A program made the position numbers and the translations under genes. Positions 1 to 14,312 of a stretch of DNA of 64,000 bases are shown here, piece after piece. Below the pieces are notes generated by a model, which saw nothing but the letters and a program-made list of their open reading frames with translations, was not told the origin of the DNA and did not search any database. Position 1 is the stretch's first letter. Each line of letters begins with the position of its first letter. The stretch covers positions 2,852,001-2,916,000 of the forward strand of contig JAEVHH010000004.1 of assembly GCA_017607445.1 (NCBI GenBank), in the 5' to 3' direction. The DNA is from Histoplasma ohiense (lineage: Eukaryota; Ascomycota; Eurotiomycetes; Onygenales; Ajellomycetaceae).

Positions 1-3000
1 ATTATGCCGCATGGGTCATAGTTGGCTCCGTATATCCCATAGCGACACTGGAGAACAAGTAGGCTAGTGCACAGATAAGTGTGTGGGTTCGTGGCAAGAT
101 CCTTAAGCCGTCTCACTTTCAGAAGGCTCAAGGAGCCTGCCAAGGTACGAAGACATTGGGTTGGGCGGGTAATTGGAGTCTTCAAATCTGAATGCTTGCG
201 TTGCATCATGCGCCTCTAGGTGAGAGAATAAACCCTAAAGCAGTTGGAAGAGAGCACGGTGTGGTCCCCCTGCAACATTGTCCACTTACGTTGCGCCATC
301 TGAGGACTTGTAGTCACTGTGCCGCAAAAGTAGGCATATCTGCGCCAGGATCTTGCAGAAAACGATTAATAACCACAGGTGGATGTGGCGAAATGGAGGC
401 TCTGCATACTCATTAGAGAGAGCTCCCGGAATATTCCACTACAGCGACAGAAATCACCAATAGGCTAGGGTTTTTAAAACATCATAAACATGGAAAGCCT
501 GTTTTGACGAATTGCCTCGCAGTCAAAGCCCCAGGGCTGACCAATGCAGGCAAGTTGAAAAAGCTAACAAGAGGCAAGGCATGCACGATATTTGAGGTGA
601 AAGAATGGCCAGAGTTTGGTTCAAAAGGATGGTTCACATTGGTTGACAGGCGCGTTGGTCTAATTTTTGAAAATTGGTTGATTCGGGGCCAGAATTCAAT
701 GCGTAACAGATAATTGTATGGTACCGTCCTGGCAAATCCACTTCGAGAGTTAGCTTCTCCTCGCATTCGAAAATCCGCATGTCTCTTCCCACTTGATTGG
801 TAAGTTAATTCTTTATTAACATGGTTGTGTTGTCAGCTGGTCGCCCTTTTGAACGATTTGTGCCCAAACAGAGATCAGTTTCGCAAGATCTCCGAGGCGG
901 ACAGGATTGAACGTGCAAAAGGATAATCCTTCCATATGCAAATTGCCCGAACAACTGCGGCATCATGTTTTTGGATAGGGAATGGCCCCTGAAGACGAAC
1001 CAGAAGCCGAAGCTAGTGTGTGCGTTGTGCCTTGCGCCCCGAGGCCTGCGTCACCGGTCTCTTATGCTCGGCGCGAGTGGATATTCTCAGCACATCTCCC
1101 GTGACCTGGAAGAGATATGAAGGACACGCCAGAAACAGAAATACCGCGATTCAAGCGCTCAAATATCGTTGGAAGCATTCAGTAAACTCATACTTGTCAG
1201 ACTCCAACTTACATTGGTTTACGGTACAGAACACATAAAAAGAAAGCACGGAAGACAATGACGGAACGAAGGGAATCGGAAGCAAATGAAGAGAGCCGCG
1301 AATAGAGATGCGGCACAGTGTGGACATGTTGGGCTTCCTGCATATTAAACCTGTCCACTAGCATTCAGTGCAGGGGGAAGTGACCAGCCTGGCAGAAATG
1401 ACCAGCATCGGCAACGGTGCAGCCAGAGTCCAACAAATGGGCGCAAATTGAGGCACATCTGTTGGCTTTATCTTCCAAAGCATTGCAGGAAGCCCCCAAG
1501 GTATGTGCTTGTTAGTTTGATGTTCAGTTGACACATGGAGCCTCAGCAGAATACGCGTAAGGAAAGCCAACAAAATGGTGAAAGATACTAGTAATCAACC
1601 TTCAGCGCGGTTTTATCATAGAGTGAAAATAGTAGCTTACCAAACCAAAGAACATTCGTCTTCGTCTCGTTTCGAATTATACTTTCTTCCCGCGATGAAA
1701 AGTGTCTTGACTCAAAAAATACTCGTGCTTGTTGAAGAGAAAGACTCCCCTGAACAAGGTTTAGAAATACTTGGTCAGCGGGGGAAATTTCAGGTTCGGG
1801 TAATCGCTTTTTGCGAAACGAAGTGAAAGGCAAAAGAACAAAGAAACATCAGCCAGTGTGGAAAACAGAAACCCGAAAAAAGGGTTAAATGAAGAACAAA
1901 AACCAACATCTACCAATTGTCGCCCACAGAACAGTGTGGTCATGTGATTAATACGCGATGCGGGTTGAAACCGATTTTTGGGCAAAGACTAGCATTCGAT
2001 AGAGCAGCCAGCGTCGAACGGTGCCCCGTTGGCACATTTCGTTGCCTGTGACCTTCAGGTTTTGGATGCATGAATGGTGAGAACAATAGACAGATACTAC
2101 TAGTACCGGTAGGGGTACTCAATATAATTGCAGGACAACACCCGATGATGTTGGGTGACGTTTATGATGAGCGACTCCTTGCTAAAAATCCCCAGAAGAC
2201 GTAATGACGGCTTTGTGAGACTGCTCTCGCTGAATATTTTCTCAATATCATCTAACCTCCTCCTAGTTACGCGTAGCAAATTCACCTATATAACACTCTG
2301 CAAGGGCATGAGCGTCCGAATGAACTCCGGTAGTAGTAGCGAAAATACTTCTATTAGAGCTGTGCTGGCAATTGAAAAGAATGGTGACAAGGGAGCGGCC
2401 GTTGACTGATTTCTAAATGCTTAACCGTTTTTATTTCCATGGCCTCTACGGGAATTCTATTGTTCCCGAAAATCCCGAGTTTTCTTTTTGTTGTTGATCA
2501 ACTTTTGAATCTCAGGGGATCCACGCTCAAATTCGCGGTTCATTCGACAACTCAGGCGCTCCATCCACCCCTGGCCCCGACATTCAGAGTGAAGAGTCAT
2601 CCAAGTTGCGCGTCTATCTGTCCACAAAAGGACAGACTGAAGCTCCACTCGAAACCCGGCAGTTTCGTCACAATTAGATGCTGTTATCGGCTAAAAATCC
2701 GACAGCAAGGGTGTGATGCCATTTTCTCCTTGATTTCCGAGCGAGTTTGTCTGAAAATTTGAGATTGGCAGATCATGCAATTAACTTTCGTTTTCAACTG
2801 GTGGGCCCCGCTTTATTATGGGGTTGTTTTGTCCTCGCAAGGGTTTTTTTGGTGGGAGTTGGGCGGATGCAAGAACCAAAAAATGGATCCCTTCTCGTGT
2901 TTCTGCACTTTCGGAAGAGGCGAAACCCGAGGAGGCTCGGGGTTTTGGATCTTTCCGTGTCCGCACTTGGAAAGCCCTCTTGGTGAGAAGCCAAAAAAAA

Positions 3001-6000
3001 AAAAATTAAAAAATAAAAATAAAAATCCCCTCAAGCCCGAGACTATTTCGGTACGTTGCCAGCCATCGAAAGTCTTCAGCAGGAATCGGCTGAATAATTA
3101 CAGATGTACTCATGTCTGGGATTGACAAGCGACTCTGCCTCAGCCGAGCCTAATTATAAGTTAAGTTAACTAACTCACTCAACCTTTGACTTATTAATTA
3201 CGATGCTAGTCAACAAATTAGTTCCCTGAGACCGAATCATGACGACGCCTTCTGGCCATGCCACGACGACACGCTCCGAAATAATGAGTTATAGAACGTG
3301 AGGAAACAAATATTCGACGAATAAGACCTCTTGAATTATCAATTGCACCGAGTTAATGCTTTCGTATTTTGCTGACCTCTTCCCCAATGCGATTGTAGAA
3401 ATTCCAGCTGGCTGAATTTTAGTTTCTCCCATTCTTGAGGCCCCTCAATCTTTTTTTAAAAATCATCTTGATTATTATCCCCTTCAAGCAAGTAGATCAA
3501 GAAAAACGGAGTACTTCTGAGGCTCCTGACTTGTTTTCTTTCTACCTAGAAGTATTTTCATCGGATATAAGAAAGTTCCGATATCCTTGACTCGTTTTAC
3601 AAAGATCAACCTTACTTTCTAGTTGAGCTTTCATCTTAGATTTTAGTCTAGGCAACTAACTGAACCAAATAGCTGAGCTGAGATGCTGCGCTCATCATCA
3701 GCTTTTGCCATCATTTTAGCACAAGCCACCCCCAATCTGGGAATTGATCGTTACCGCAGAAAATAGGAAGCATCTCTTGGCATTTCTTACATCTTCTTGT
3801 TTCGCGGCGGGGCATGGCTCATGGGTTCGTTTGAAGAGTAATGAAACGCTCCGCGATCTCTTGTACCGCGATAGCTTTTTTAAAAAAAAAAATAGATCTA
3901 AAATGAAACGACTGTGTCAGCGAATCAGCGTGTTAGAGTCGCCTTCCAGAACGAGAAGATGAGACTCTTGACACCGCCGGGATAGACGCTTAAAAAACAT
4001 GGGTATTTATAGCTTCAGGTACGATGCATCTGTGCTTGCAAATTCTTGATAATGCGTGATCCATGACAAACAGGCTGGTAAGTAAGTTGAGTATCGTTTA
4101 AGGTCCATGCCATCCAATAAACAATCAAAGCCATGCAATACCGAGGCTCCCGTTTATGACGCCTGAGGAGAAAAAATCCTGCGTAAAATAGTATCAAAAA
4201 AAATGTGCCAGCAGTGGCTTACTATCACACGGTCAATTGATCTCGTCCTTCTGCTTCCATCCCTGTTGTGCTCTAAAAGTTAGTTTCGGAGACTTTTTAG
4301 ACAAGTCCTTTTAACCGGCATTTTTTGGTTCACCCTGATTGCTCAAAAGTGAATCCATGGTCCCAAAAGTGGTTAAAAGAATCCTTTGAAACAAAGAAAG
4401 ATGAGGAATGTGTCCTTCTATTAAAAGGCTATCGAAAAGCTTGAACGCTGAACCAATGGATTCGCTTCCCGGAATCGACAGTATTGTGACATTTGTTGCA
4501 ATTCTGACCAACAGGGGATTTCCTGCTGAGGGAAGGGGGGTTGGCTTCTAGAAGCATGGCCCTTGTTGGCACCAAGTTTTGCTTGGCCTCCGCGAATTTA
4601 GGCCACGATGCAGCTAAGAGGATACGATGATCCCGGATTCTTTTAGCCCACCCCTCAAAAGAAAATAACACCTTTGGGGGGGATTTAGGTCATGTCCTGT
4701 ATTGGGGCCCAAAACCGACAATAACATCGCCTCCTGACTCGTCCAATGCTGTCGGAGTGAAGTGGACAACTTCCTGTGACAATTCCAGAAGTACCTTGAA
4801 AGAAATAGTAAAAGCTGTTACATCACCTATTAGCGAAAGGGGAAATCTTATGCTTTTCGCACCATGAAGTCTCAGGACGAAGGTTGCATCCACGGACCCG
4901 TGATGAAATATGAGTAATTGATTGCAGTAGCGTGTGAACCATCCCCAGTCCCACCATGCAAACGACCACGCCTCTTGAACAAATGAGAGTGATATCAAGG
5001 CTCTGCTTCGCAAATTCCTCATGTCGGGGCCAGGAACCATGTCTCCACATGTTGTCTTTGGTCATTGTTGAGACGGATTCTTTCCTCCCTCCCTCCCTCC
5101 TTCCATCCACAGTGTAACCGCGGCCAGCATATCATCCATGAACATTCCAGCTGCGCCGCGGAATACGCGAAAAGATATAATTCTTGCTCTCCATCAAAGT
5201 CAGGCTCCGAATCGAGTAAGCAGCAAGGGGTGGCATAAGGAGCTGCCAAGATTCCTAGTATTCATCTTTGCAAGCGAGTAGTTTTGGATGATTAAATCGG
5301 CTTGAAAGCAGGAGGGATTCTCTCATTTTGTCCACAAGCCCTCGGTTGAACATTTGGTTTATCGCATCTTAGTACGACCCCATGGCCAAGCGCATGTAAT
5401 AAATAACCAATGATCAAGTTGCCAACACTCTTGTCGTTTGTTTCCCAACAAATAAGGCCTTTCCTTCCAATACCAAAGGACACCAGACATATTGAAGACA
5501 GGGCGATCAATACAAGCTGCCGTCATCCTTAATCCATGATCGCTGCATTTTCCGTGCTTTTTCTCTTAGCCATGCAGGCAATGTCAAAAACTGTTCACAG
5601 TAGCCCCTCAAGCGGGCCGCTCGAATCAAGCAACCAATTTCGAGATACCCTGGGACTTTGCAGGGGCTGTCTCATGATGAACCTCCAGTCTGTTATCACG
5701 TGATTGTACCACCCTCCAAGGAAATCGAGGAGGTCTCCGATGCCAGGTGTGCCCCCAGGAGCGTCCACCATGTCAAAAGTTTGTAGCGGTGACACTCGGG
5801 GTCGCACTTCGCCGATTGAAAAAAAAAAAAAAATGTTACCAATCGGCACTCCATCAAAATCTGCGCGTTGGTTCATGGCGTGACGTTGCTTTCTTTTTTT
5901 GTGCGTGCGTATTTGAAAATTTTCCGAACCGTAAGAATACGTTCACCCCCAAAGGCGGACTATATTACAACCTCCAATTCTTCAGGGAACAACTCCCGAA

Positions 6001-9000
6001 GCCAGGGTTCTGCGGCTAGTCGCGCGGCAGATGCCTCTCACCACCAGCCTCGTCATCCGGTACCTTGGAAGTCTGTGGCTGCGACTGGCTTGGCCCAATT
6101 TTGCTGTCGAATTACGGCTTTCAGTCTAGCGTGCCTTGAGCCTAGCTTATTCCTGACACTTGCATCATAACTCAGGCCTCTAAATGGCTGCTGCGTCCCA
6201 GAGCTGCGGTTGAGGCTGGGAAGCCGCGCGACTGGGCACAGGGATCTCTCGCCAGTCATGCCAGCATCGTTGGTTTTTCCGGCTTCAATCAATTGCCTAT
6301 GACGGAAAACCGTTTTGCTGCTGCGTCACCCATTCGTTGGTTGAATACGACATTCTTGATCCAGGACGTTCCTTGTAACCCCCACATGACACGTTCGATG
6401 ATGACCGCCGCGATTTTCCTCGCAGCTAAGTCAATACGGTAACTAGGACCGAAAGGCTGCTGGTCAGGCTACCACTGACAGGCTGTGAGCTTTCAGGGGT
6501 ATTGGCCTCCAAGCGCCCGATTCTTGAGAGTTCGACAGAGTTGGCCTATCGCATTTCCAGTGCCTCATGCCAACGCGCTTATTCAATGAAGTTAGCACTC
6601 AGTCTGTCTGTGGCCCTTGTCGTTCGGAGGGAGGATCAGCAAGGATTGGCAGGGGATTATCACGAGAATCCGTCAGTTTATTGACGCCCTCCCTACCCTA
6701 AGTTCCCCTCTCACAGTCATTTGACATCGATGCGCCAGATTTGGTTGCTGTTGCCGAACAGTTCGCAATTTTTTAGGGCCTAATATTGACAACAAAATGA
6801 AAGAAACTAAATAAAAAAAAAAAAAAAACAAATAAAGATAATCTTGATCAATCATTGACGAGAGCTTTACTCCCTGGTGTCAATGAAAGAGATAATCTTG
6901 CACCTGCCAAGCCCGACATTGGACAAAAGTTCGCCGCTAGAGGCGAGACTGATAAATTGGTCACAAACTCCGGTTTGAAGTATACCAAAAGCCAAATCAC
7001 AGCGTCTCGCGGCATCTCATAGGCTTGAGCCAGGGAGCAGTGTGGGTTTCCCCAACATCTCACAGTTTCACACACGGGCATCTATTCTCTTTCCTTTAGC
7101 GGTGGACATTTCCCGAGGTCTCAAAATGTTACGAACCTTCGGGTTAGCTTCTTGTAAAGCGGGAGCGGGCAGGTACGGGCCATGTGTTGAACTTGACGAG
7201 CCTGTCTTTGCCAGTGTGAAGTCGAATAATTTTGGATGTTTTACTTTTGGCTGGACAATAGACATATTGGGGATCATCAATGGGGACACACGACGCGTTG
7301 TTGGGTTTTGTATTGCCCTGTAGATGTGAGAGGACCCGTTGACTATATTCTTTGAATCCCAATGGTGATTTGCTTTTGAATTTGGCTTTTGCCCTCTTGC
7401 TTTTCAATACTTGGTCCGCCAGGGGTGGTGTAGCACGATGCATCATGTATTACTTGCCGTGTCTTCCACCAACATTTTGTTTAATCTTAAGATCTCAAAA
7501 CTTTTCGCCCTGTCCCTTGGCATAGGCACAGATGGACCCCAGTAGTAGGCAGCGTAGGATGGGATAAGATGATAGCAGAACGCCACAAAAGAACGGCGTT
7601 GTGACGTCCAGGACAAAGGAACTTGCGAACGAGAAAATAGGAGTCTCACCCGGACCGGATTTTGATGCCAGGTCGCAAGCAGTATTTTAATACGGCGGCT
7701 TTCATTCGACCTTTGCGAGCATGGCATTACCCTGTTGGCACAAGTTTGATCTGTAAGCGGTGTATTTGCATTATTAATGAGTCCAGATCCCTCGTGCTAT
7801 TTTTCCATTTCTCCCCTCTCTACTCCGTAGGCCTCTGCATCTACGGATATGATCCTATTAGTGTTCGCTCATCTTTTAGGCGGGCATTGAACAAAGCTTC
7901 CGCAGCAAATCTTTGTTCTCTTTTTCCTTTATGCGTGATCACCCTAGCAAGCTGCGGGAGAGCACACGATAGATAACTCACGGTTTTGGTCCTGCCCATT
8001 TCTATCCATGCAAAGCATCCCACCCATCGCCGCATTCCATTTATATATGCGGCAGCTTTTAATCGCCTTGCTTTTCCATCCATGTGTCCTGTCTTAGTAA
8101 AGCCGTTTAATAAGATGTTCCTTCTCATTCTATAGGCCGATATATAAAGCAATTAAGCAGCCGTCCCCTAGAGACTTTCTAAGCTGCTTTGTCTGATCTG
8201 CGGTCATTTTGCACCAAGACACTTCCCTGGTCTACGTGTTCAAAGTGACGTCTTGTGAGCAACGATTTCCCTCTGCTTTCGCCACAATTTTCGTGCAGGA
8301 TGATAACCTCGCGAATTTGTAAATAGCTCGCCAAACCACTGATGAATAATGGGGCCTTCGCCTCCACTAGAAACAGGGAAGGCAACATGGCCTATCCCAC
8401 AGTCTGAATGGCTTTGAAACGGTAACCGTCATTTTTATGAATAGTTGCGGATACCTCAGACCCGTTAGGCTCATTCCCCATAAATGTAATATATTATTAG
8501 CACATTACCCTCGCCCTTCGCAACTTGTGAACAAATCATGCAACTTCGCCTGAGGGAAGGAAGAAGTGGGTTGGTTTCCCCCACCGTTTCTGTGAAGGAA
8601 CACCAACAGATGACTTCGTCAGTTAGCGGCCCCCGCCGTCCAAACTAAATAGATCCATCCGTCATCCTCCATTTCCAGAATTGGCTCCACATGAAATCAG
8701 CATGCAAGGCTCTATTTTGGAAAAACGGCATGTGTTGCAGCTTGAACCCTCAATTCCCGAAAAATAAAGGAGCAGGATGGGGACATTGCCCCCTAAAGCG
8801 AAGATCAGTCTCATCAGTTTACTGCGTAGTGCTCTTGGGTTTACTATATTTATCTCATCCGGATAGTTGGAAGCTGGACTTACAGCAAAGATGCGCGTTA
8901 TAATTATGTTCTTTCCGAACATGTGCGTGTCAATCAATTGACATCAACACTCGAATTCCGCTCTCAGAAAGTAAATCAAGAGCCAAGTCGATTGTCAGGC

Positions 9001-11615
9001 AGAGCTTGGTTACAGTTAGGTCGAAAGAAAAAGCAAATTCTCTGGATGCTTGTCCCACCTGAATTCGTTTTAAAGTTCGTTGTGGCGCTTGGTTCCTGTT
9101 GATTCTTGAAGACTGAATAATAGTCAAAGAAGGAAAATACAACTCCGAAATGTGTGGTTTAAATGATATATTATAGTTAACCATATTCGGAATTACAGCA
9201 TCTTGCTGCCAACAAATTGGGGATTAGGATATTCGCCAACTCAGTGTATCTTTGTGTACAGTACTTCTGTATGTTCATGCACATGCTGCCAGGTGACTGA
9301 CCACTGCATCATGAATACACGCTGCTCGTTTGCTCGTTCGCTGCTTTCCTGCGGATAATGGTGTGTGTGGTTTCTGGTCATCGGGACGGGCCTCAATTAA
9401 AATTTCTTTATTCCTTTGCCATTTCGCTGAAGTACTTCCTGCGTACTGTCCGTCCGAACTTGAAGCCAGGAAAAGTCACCAAAGTAACCATATCTCGTGT
9501 TCGGAACACGGAAATGTTCACGCCATACTCTCTCTCCCCTCATGAAACGGACCCTGAACATAATCCTTCCAGACGAGTGTAAAAAACTGAACATTAAAAT
9601 AGCTGGCTGACCGCGCCTCGGCCACTTGGAGCGCCGAAGTGACTGCGTCATACGGCAAACTCCGTATGTTATTTTAACAGACAGGATTTTGGCGTCTAAC
9701 TGGGGCCGAATACCCCATATTTCCACTGCTTTGAATGGCTCACAGGCTGTGCAGCGTTGCATCATTGGTACTTCAACCCTGCGAGCAGCCCACTTGTCAG
9801 ACTAAGTCGGAGACCGCGCCTGTACGTATGGATGTAATTTAAAATTAAATTTTTACCAACCTCGTTTTCTGTCCATTGTTCCCACTTTTCAATCAATGGC
9901 CATGGGGGTTAGAACCCCTTTTTGCAAGGAACTGATGGAGCCTCACGGAGTCAAGGGCGCTTTTTTTTTTTTTTTTGCATTCGTCCACCCCTGTAATCGC
10001 CAAATTCGCTGACGCTGCGCCGCGCCTGATTCATTGATCGATCTTCTGGGTCTTTTCCCGGATACTTCGCGTTCCAGCCAAAGCCGCAGTTCGTCGCCTT
10101 CGCCTTCGTCCATTTCTCGTCCCCGATGACACCAATAGTAATACCTTCCGGTACGCGGGTTTCTGCAGAATAACGTCCAGTTACTACTGCCGAATCTAAA
10201 ATTATGGGGACAGTGGGAAGCTGGGCAGAAGCGTAGCCCTCGGTTGAGGCTGAAGCTGTTGAGTACCTTTGCTGTGCCAATGACATGTGCGGTATGCTGG
10301 CAGTTCAAGAAGCAGAGGCAAGGAAAGGGGATTGCATCATCTCTCCGCTAGCGGCTCTCCTGTCAGCCTGCGATCGTTGCAGGAACCTGCAGGCCTGGGG
10401 AGGGGCCGTGATAGGGATGTATGGCGGGAAAGGGGGGGGTGGGCACTGGGATGGGGTGGGGAATGAAAAAAAAAAAAAAAAGTAAATTCGCGATAAGTAT
10501 TATCCCATGCAATATAAAATACCTGCATGATTATCCGCTCGTCAACTAAACAATATGCGAATATTACAGTGGCATATGTATCCAGCAAAGGTGATGATTA
10601 CCGTCGCATCGGATCCCCAATTCCTGGACTATTCTTGCACTTCCTACTAGCTCACGATTTACCCAGTCAACAGTTTGGTTACAAGTGATCTATCCCATTT
10701 AGGGTTTATGAAAAGCAGAAATGAAGCCCGGACTGGACTCCATGCATGAAAATTACGGATTTTAAACATTGAAAGAAGCGCAAGCGGGGACGAATGATGA
10801 TAATAAAACGGTGTGCCGCGCGCCCCTCCCCCCCTCGAGTCCCTCCTGCTCTTCGCCCTGTGGACGAAAACGAGGCGTCTTAACATCTTACACTCTCTTT
10901 TCTTTTTCTAATTATTTTAGCCTGCATAAAGCCCTTTCTACTTTAAATTCCAGAGCAGACTATAAATATAATCGAATCCTGCTTTGTTGCTAAAACCGAC
11001 TCGTCTTTTATTCTGATACGATAGTATAGATCAGACCCTCTATTTGCAACCCGTCACTGGTTAAACAACAAGAATACTGCATAAGCAAAGTTCCGAGAAC
11101 CTGCGCGATATATATGAATAGGATACCTATCCAGGCTTCTCGAACAAACTATAAAAAAAATTGGTCTCTTTCTTCCAACTCCTTGATCTTGCCATGCTTT
11201 CTTGAGCTAGCTCGGATAGCTATTCGTACGGCAACATACCTCGTATATCGGAGCCTCCCACTGGACTCATTAGCTCGATTGATTTATTCCTCACCTCTTG
11301 CGTTGCTCCAATTCCAGTCCGTGAGCTTGCCAGGTGCAAGGCTCATTCCTTTATTCTGGCCTGGTCCGTGAGCGATCTCTTTTTTTGATCGGGCATCACA
11401 TCAGTTTATTGCCTAAACCCTACCAAAAAAGGTACACACACGTCATCTGATTCCTCTAAATCCGCATTTAAGAAGACAACCACCAGCGTTCGAAGTGCTC
11501 TATCTCCGTGGGACGCCAATACTATTCAGAGAACTCTTTCTATTCTGCACGCAACGACCAACGACCAACGAACTTCGGAACAAAAGCTTTCTCCAGACGG
11601 CGAGGAAAGCACAAC
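1..11615. other. Gene-poor region, no supported gene
   Basis: I read both strands across these 11.6 kb and found no open frame that I recognise, none with a plausible exon chain, and none longer than about 125 codons. Short frames are present but look random, with no domain motif and no codon bias. An AT-rich block lies at about 3130-3720. Homopolymer runs occur at about 5820-5833, 6814-6829, 9961-9976 and 10466-10481. The right edge, from about 11.1 kb, is probably the promoter and leader of the gene starting at 11616. I cannot exclude old mobile-element remains or non-coding transcripts. Confidence 0.6.
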
Positions 11616-12392
11616 ATGGAGTACAGGCAGCGAGGATCCCTATATCTTCCTCAACCAACAATCGATTCTCAATCCTCACGAATATCCATCGGTGCTCTGC
11701 TAAATCCATCCCGGCAAACCTCCGACTCCTCTTCCATCCCTCCAACATCTCCCCGCCCGCACGATTCTTACCACTACTACCACCGACAACAACACCAAAA
11801 CCAAAACCAACACTACCCAGAGTCTTATGGACAATCGCATTACACCTCAACCCAAAATCCCACTAGTCGCCACCCATCCATAGAAAGTCAAGCGGGAGTA
11901 TATTCAGATTCCCATCAGGCCCCGCACTCCGTTTCCGCGAATTCTTCTCCGGGACTCTACCCGAGAGAGCGCTTTCCATCCGTTTCAAGCGGCTCGTCCG
12001 CAATTGTCGAAAGGCGGCGTGCGCCGCGACCGAAATATGACGAAGAAGAAATGTATTTCATCTGGTACCATCGTGTCGATCTACACCAGGAGTGGAAGGA
12101 AGTGCGTGAAAGCTTTAACGCCCAGTTCCCTAATCGCCAACGGAGGGGATTCCAGGGTATCCAGTGTAAATACTACAGATTCATCAAGGAAAAGAACTGC
12201 CCGACACTACGAGAGCAACGCCGCAGACGGAGCGGCGGCAACAGCGGCGAAAACGGCAGTGAAAACATCAGCAGTGGGAGTGACGCGAATTCAAGAAACG
12301 ATTTCCATGAGGATTTACCGCAATATGGGGTTATTAAGTGGACGGAAGTCAGGTTTCCGTGGATGAAGGAATGGCATACTACGCAGTCATGA
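11616..12392 (+). CDS. Conserved fungal protein with Myb/SANT-like C-terminal block
   Basis: Single-exon gene of 258 residues, function unknown. The N-terminal half is low in complexity (Ser, Pro, Tyr, His, Gln). It contains the short segment SISIGALLNP-like block (SRISIGALLNP), which looks conserved. The C-terminal half, from about residue 138, is compact and rich in Trp, Tyr, Arg and acidic residues (EEEMYFIWYHRVDL, then QCKYYRFIKEKNCP). This spacing of aromatic residues resembles a Myb/SANT-like DNA-binding fold, so a nuclear regulatory role is an inference only. The frame is open upstream to an ATG at 11508. I prefer the ATG at 11616 because it has an A at -3 (CACAACATGG) and the sequence after it (MEYRQRGSLYLPQP) looks conserved, while the 36 residues before it do not. 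Confidence 0.75.
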   Translation: MEYRQRGSLYLPQPTIDSQSSRISIGALLNPSRQTSDSSSIPPTSPRPHDSYHYYHRQQHQNQNQHYPESYGQSHYTSTQNPTSRHPSIESQAGVYSDSHQAPHSVSANSSPGLYPRERFPSVSSGSSAIVERRRAPRPKYDEEEMYFIWYHRVDLHQEWKEVRESFNAQFPNRQRRGFQGIQCKYYRFIKEKNCPTLREQRRRRSGGNSGENGSENISSGSDANSRNDFHEDLPQYGVIKWTEVRFPWMKEWHTTQS

Positions 12393-13614
12393 AGCTTATT
12401 TATTTTTATTTTAGCATTTCCCTTTTCTTTGTTTCTATTTTCTAAGATTATAGGCTGTCTACGCTTTCTGGCAATCACATATATATCCTGGACACTTTGC
12501 TTCCAGTTATGACATCGAGTTTTATATTTTATTGTTGCACGACTCTGTTTAACTGGCTGTTTTGAAGCCCTTCGTCTTCCCCTCCCCCTCTTTTTTTTCA
12601 TTTTGTGTCTGAACAACTAGCATTATTGCCATTACCGGCATTACGATTCTCTTGACTTTAAACGGATATGCCTTTTTGTTTGGGTTTTCTCTACTTACTG
12701 GGGTGGGAATGACTCGGGACCGGTACCAGGATGCAATCTATTCAGGTGAATCGTAACTTCCGCAGCAAGCGAACAGGGTAGTTGGAGCAACTTTAGACCA
12801 CATATTCATATATAAATCATGAGTGGTGTGGGCAGTGGGGTATGTCTATCGGTTTTGTGCTTCCTGTTTATCTCTACGACTTCTCCCTTTCGTTTCACTC
12901 TATGCTGTCTTATATATGATGATTTCTACGCTTTTATAACTACGTTTAATTTTCTATTTTTTTCTTTTAAACTTCTCTTTTAGTTCTTTTTGTCTTCATG
13001 TGTATAATTTACCATCCACTTCACTTCTACATACAGTTATACGTTTACCTACAATTTATTTATTTACTTCTGCTTTTTCTCCTCCTCTTGATGTATACCC
13101 CCAAGCGGAGGTTCCCATCCGTCTTTCACTGCTGGAAATCATCCTCCGTCGGCTCCATGGACTATTTCCACAAATGGCCCGCTAATATTAACCTAGCCTT
13201 TGGCAGCTTGACCCACTTCTCGTTTAACCCCCGTTTTCCACCGCCTAGAACAGTTGACGGAACCCCTCAGGCCGCCCACTTTTGCTCTCCATCGGCTATT
13301 TCTGTCTCGGAGAACTGACAGGACCTGACGATTCCTGTTTCGGCGCTCGCGGCTACCCCGTATCACAATTTGGCCCCCAGCCCCTGGTTAATCAAGGAGT
13401 CTTGATATGATCGTGTTCTTATTTGGAGATCGGGAAGGAGGAGAAATCAATGGATATTCCCCAGTTTTCCTCTCACAGACCCAGATGCCCTTTTACTTTC
13501 CGAGTCCTTTTGAAAGGTCATGGGTCTCCAGTAATTGTTCAATCTACATCCCCTATTACCCGATACATCTAAAAGTGCATTATATGGCCTGTGTTGCATT
13601 AAATATAGAAATGC

Positions 13615-13639
13615 ATATATATATATATATATATATATA
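13615..13639. repeat. (AT)n microsatellite
   Basis: About 12 uninterrupted AT units. It lies in non-coding DNA between two convergent genes. Confidence 0.9.
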
Positions 13640-14294
13640 ACTGTATCCATAGGATAGCATGCTTCTCTGTGTGATGGCAGCTCACACACCCTCAGGTGGT
13701 GTCCGAGCCAAACCCATTCCTCTTCCCGTTTCCCCAGGTGCCGGATATATCCCCTGTACACTCCGATTGTTTTCGTATACCATACCAGAACAAATTAGTA
13801 GTGTACTGTGATAGTTTCTCTGTTTTATTCGGGATTGTTTATGAAACCATTGCCGCTTCCACTCACCACCATTCCTTTGATGCGGTATGCATTAGCCCCC
13901 TCTAAGTCAAAATGCCACCTATATATAGTAACGATCTGGCATTTGGGAATCTGCTAGGTTGTAGCTGAACGGCCAAAACCAGTTGATGGATACTATGCAA
14001 GTACTAGTATGTGGAAGCACATAACCACAACCCAATTTGGTTGGCTCGAATGATCCAATCCTTGGATTTAACCCCCTTGGATCGTCTTTTCTTCTTACCA
14101 CCGGATTTGACGCATTGCAGGCGGCGCTCAAGTCACACTCACCAAGAAACAAACGCCATTTGGCCAGAATGGGCTCGAGCCTTAAGTACTTCAAAAGTTA
14201 TCTGAGCATGAGTCCGATATGGTGCAACAACCGTCTTCTGATACCGGCCCATGATGGGTTGGAAATGAGCCTCTGAAATTCCTCCAGGATCTCC

Positions 14295-14312
14295 CTCTCT
14301 CTCTCTCTCTCT
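14295..14312. repeat. (CT)n microsatellite
   Basis: Nine CT units, followed 25 bp downstream by a run of about 15 A (about 14338-14352). Confidence 0.9.

Noticed and set aside
4690..5040. 116-codon minus-strand frame
   Set aside because: Somewhat protein-like in composition, but no motif, no good start context and no neighbouring exons.
9951..10286. Two overlapping minus-strand frames of about 111-121 codons
   Set aside because: No recognisable domain, a poly-Lys end produced by an A/T tract, and no exon partners.
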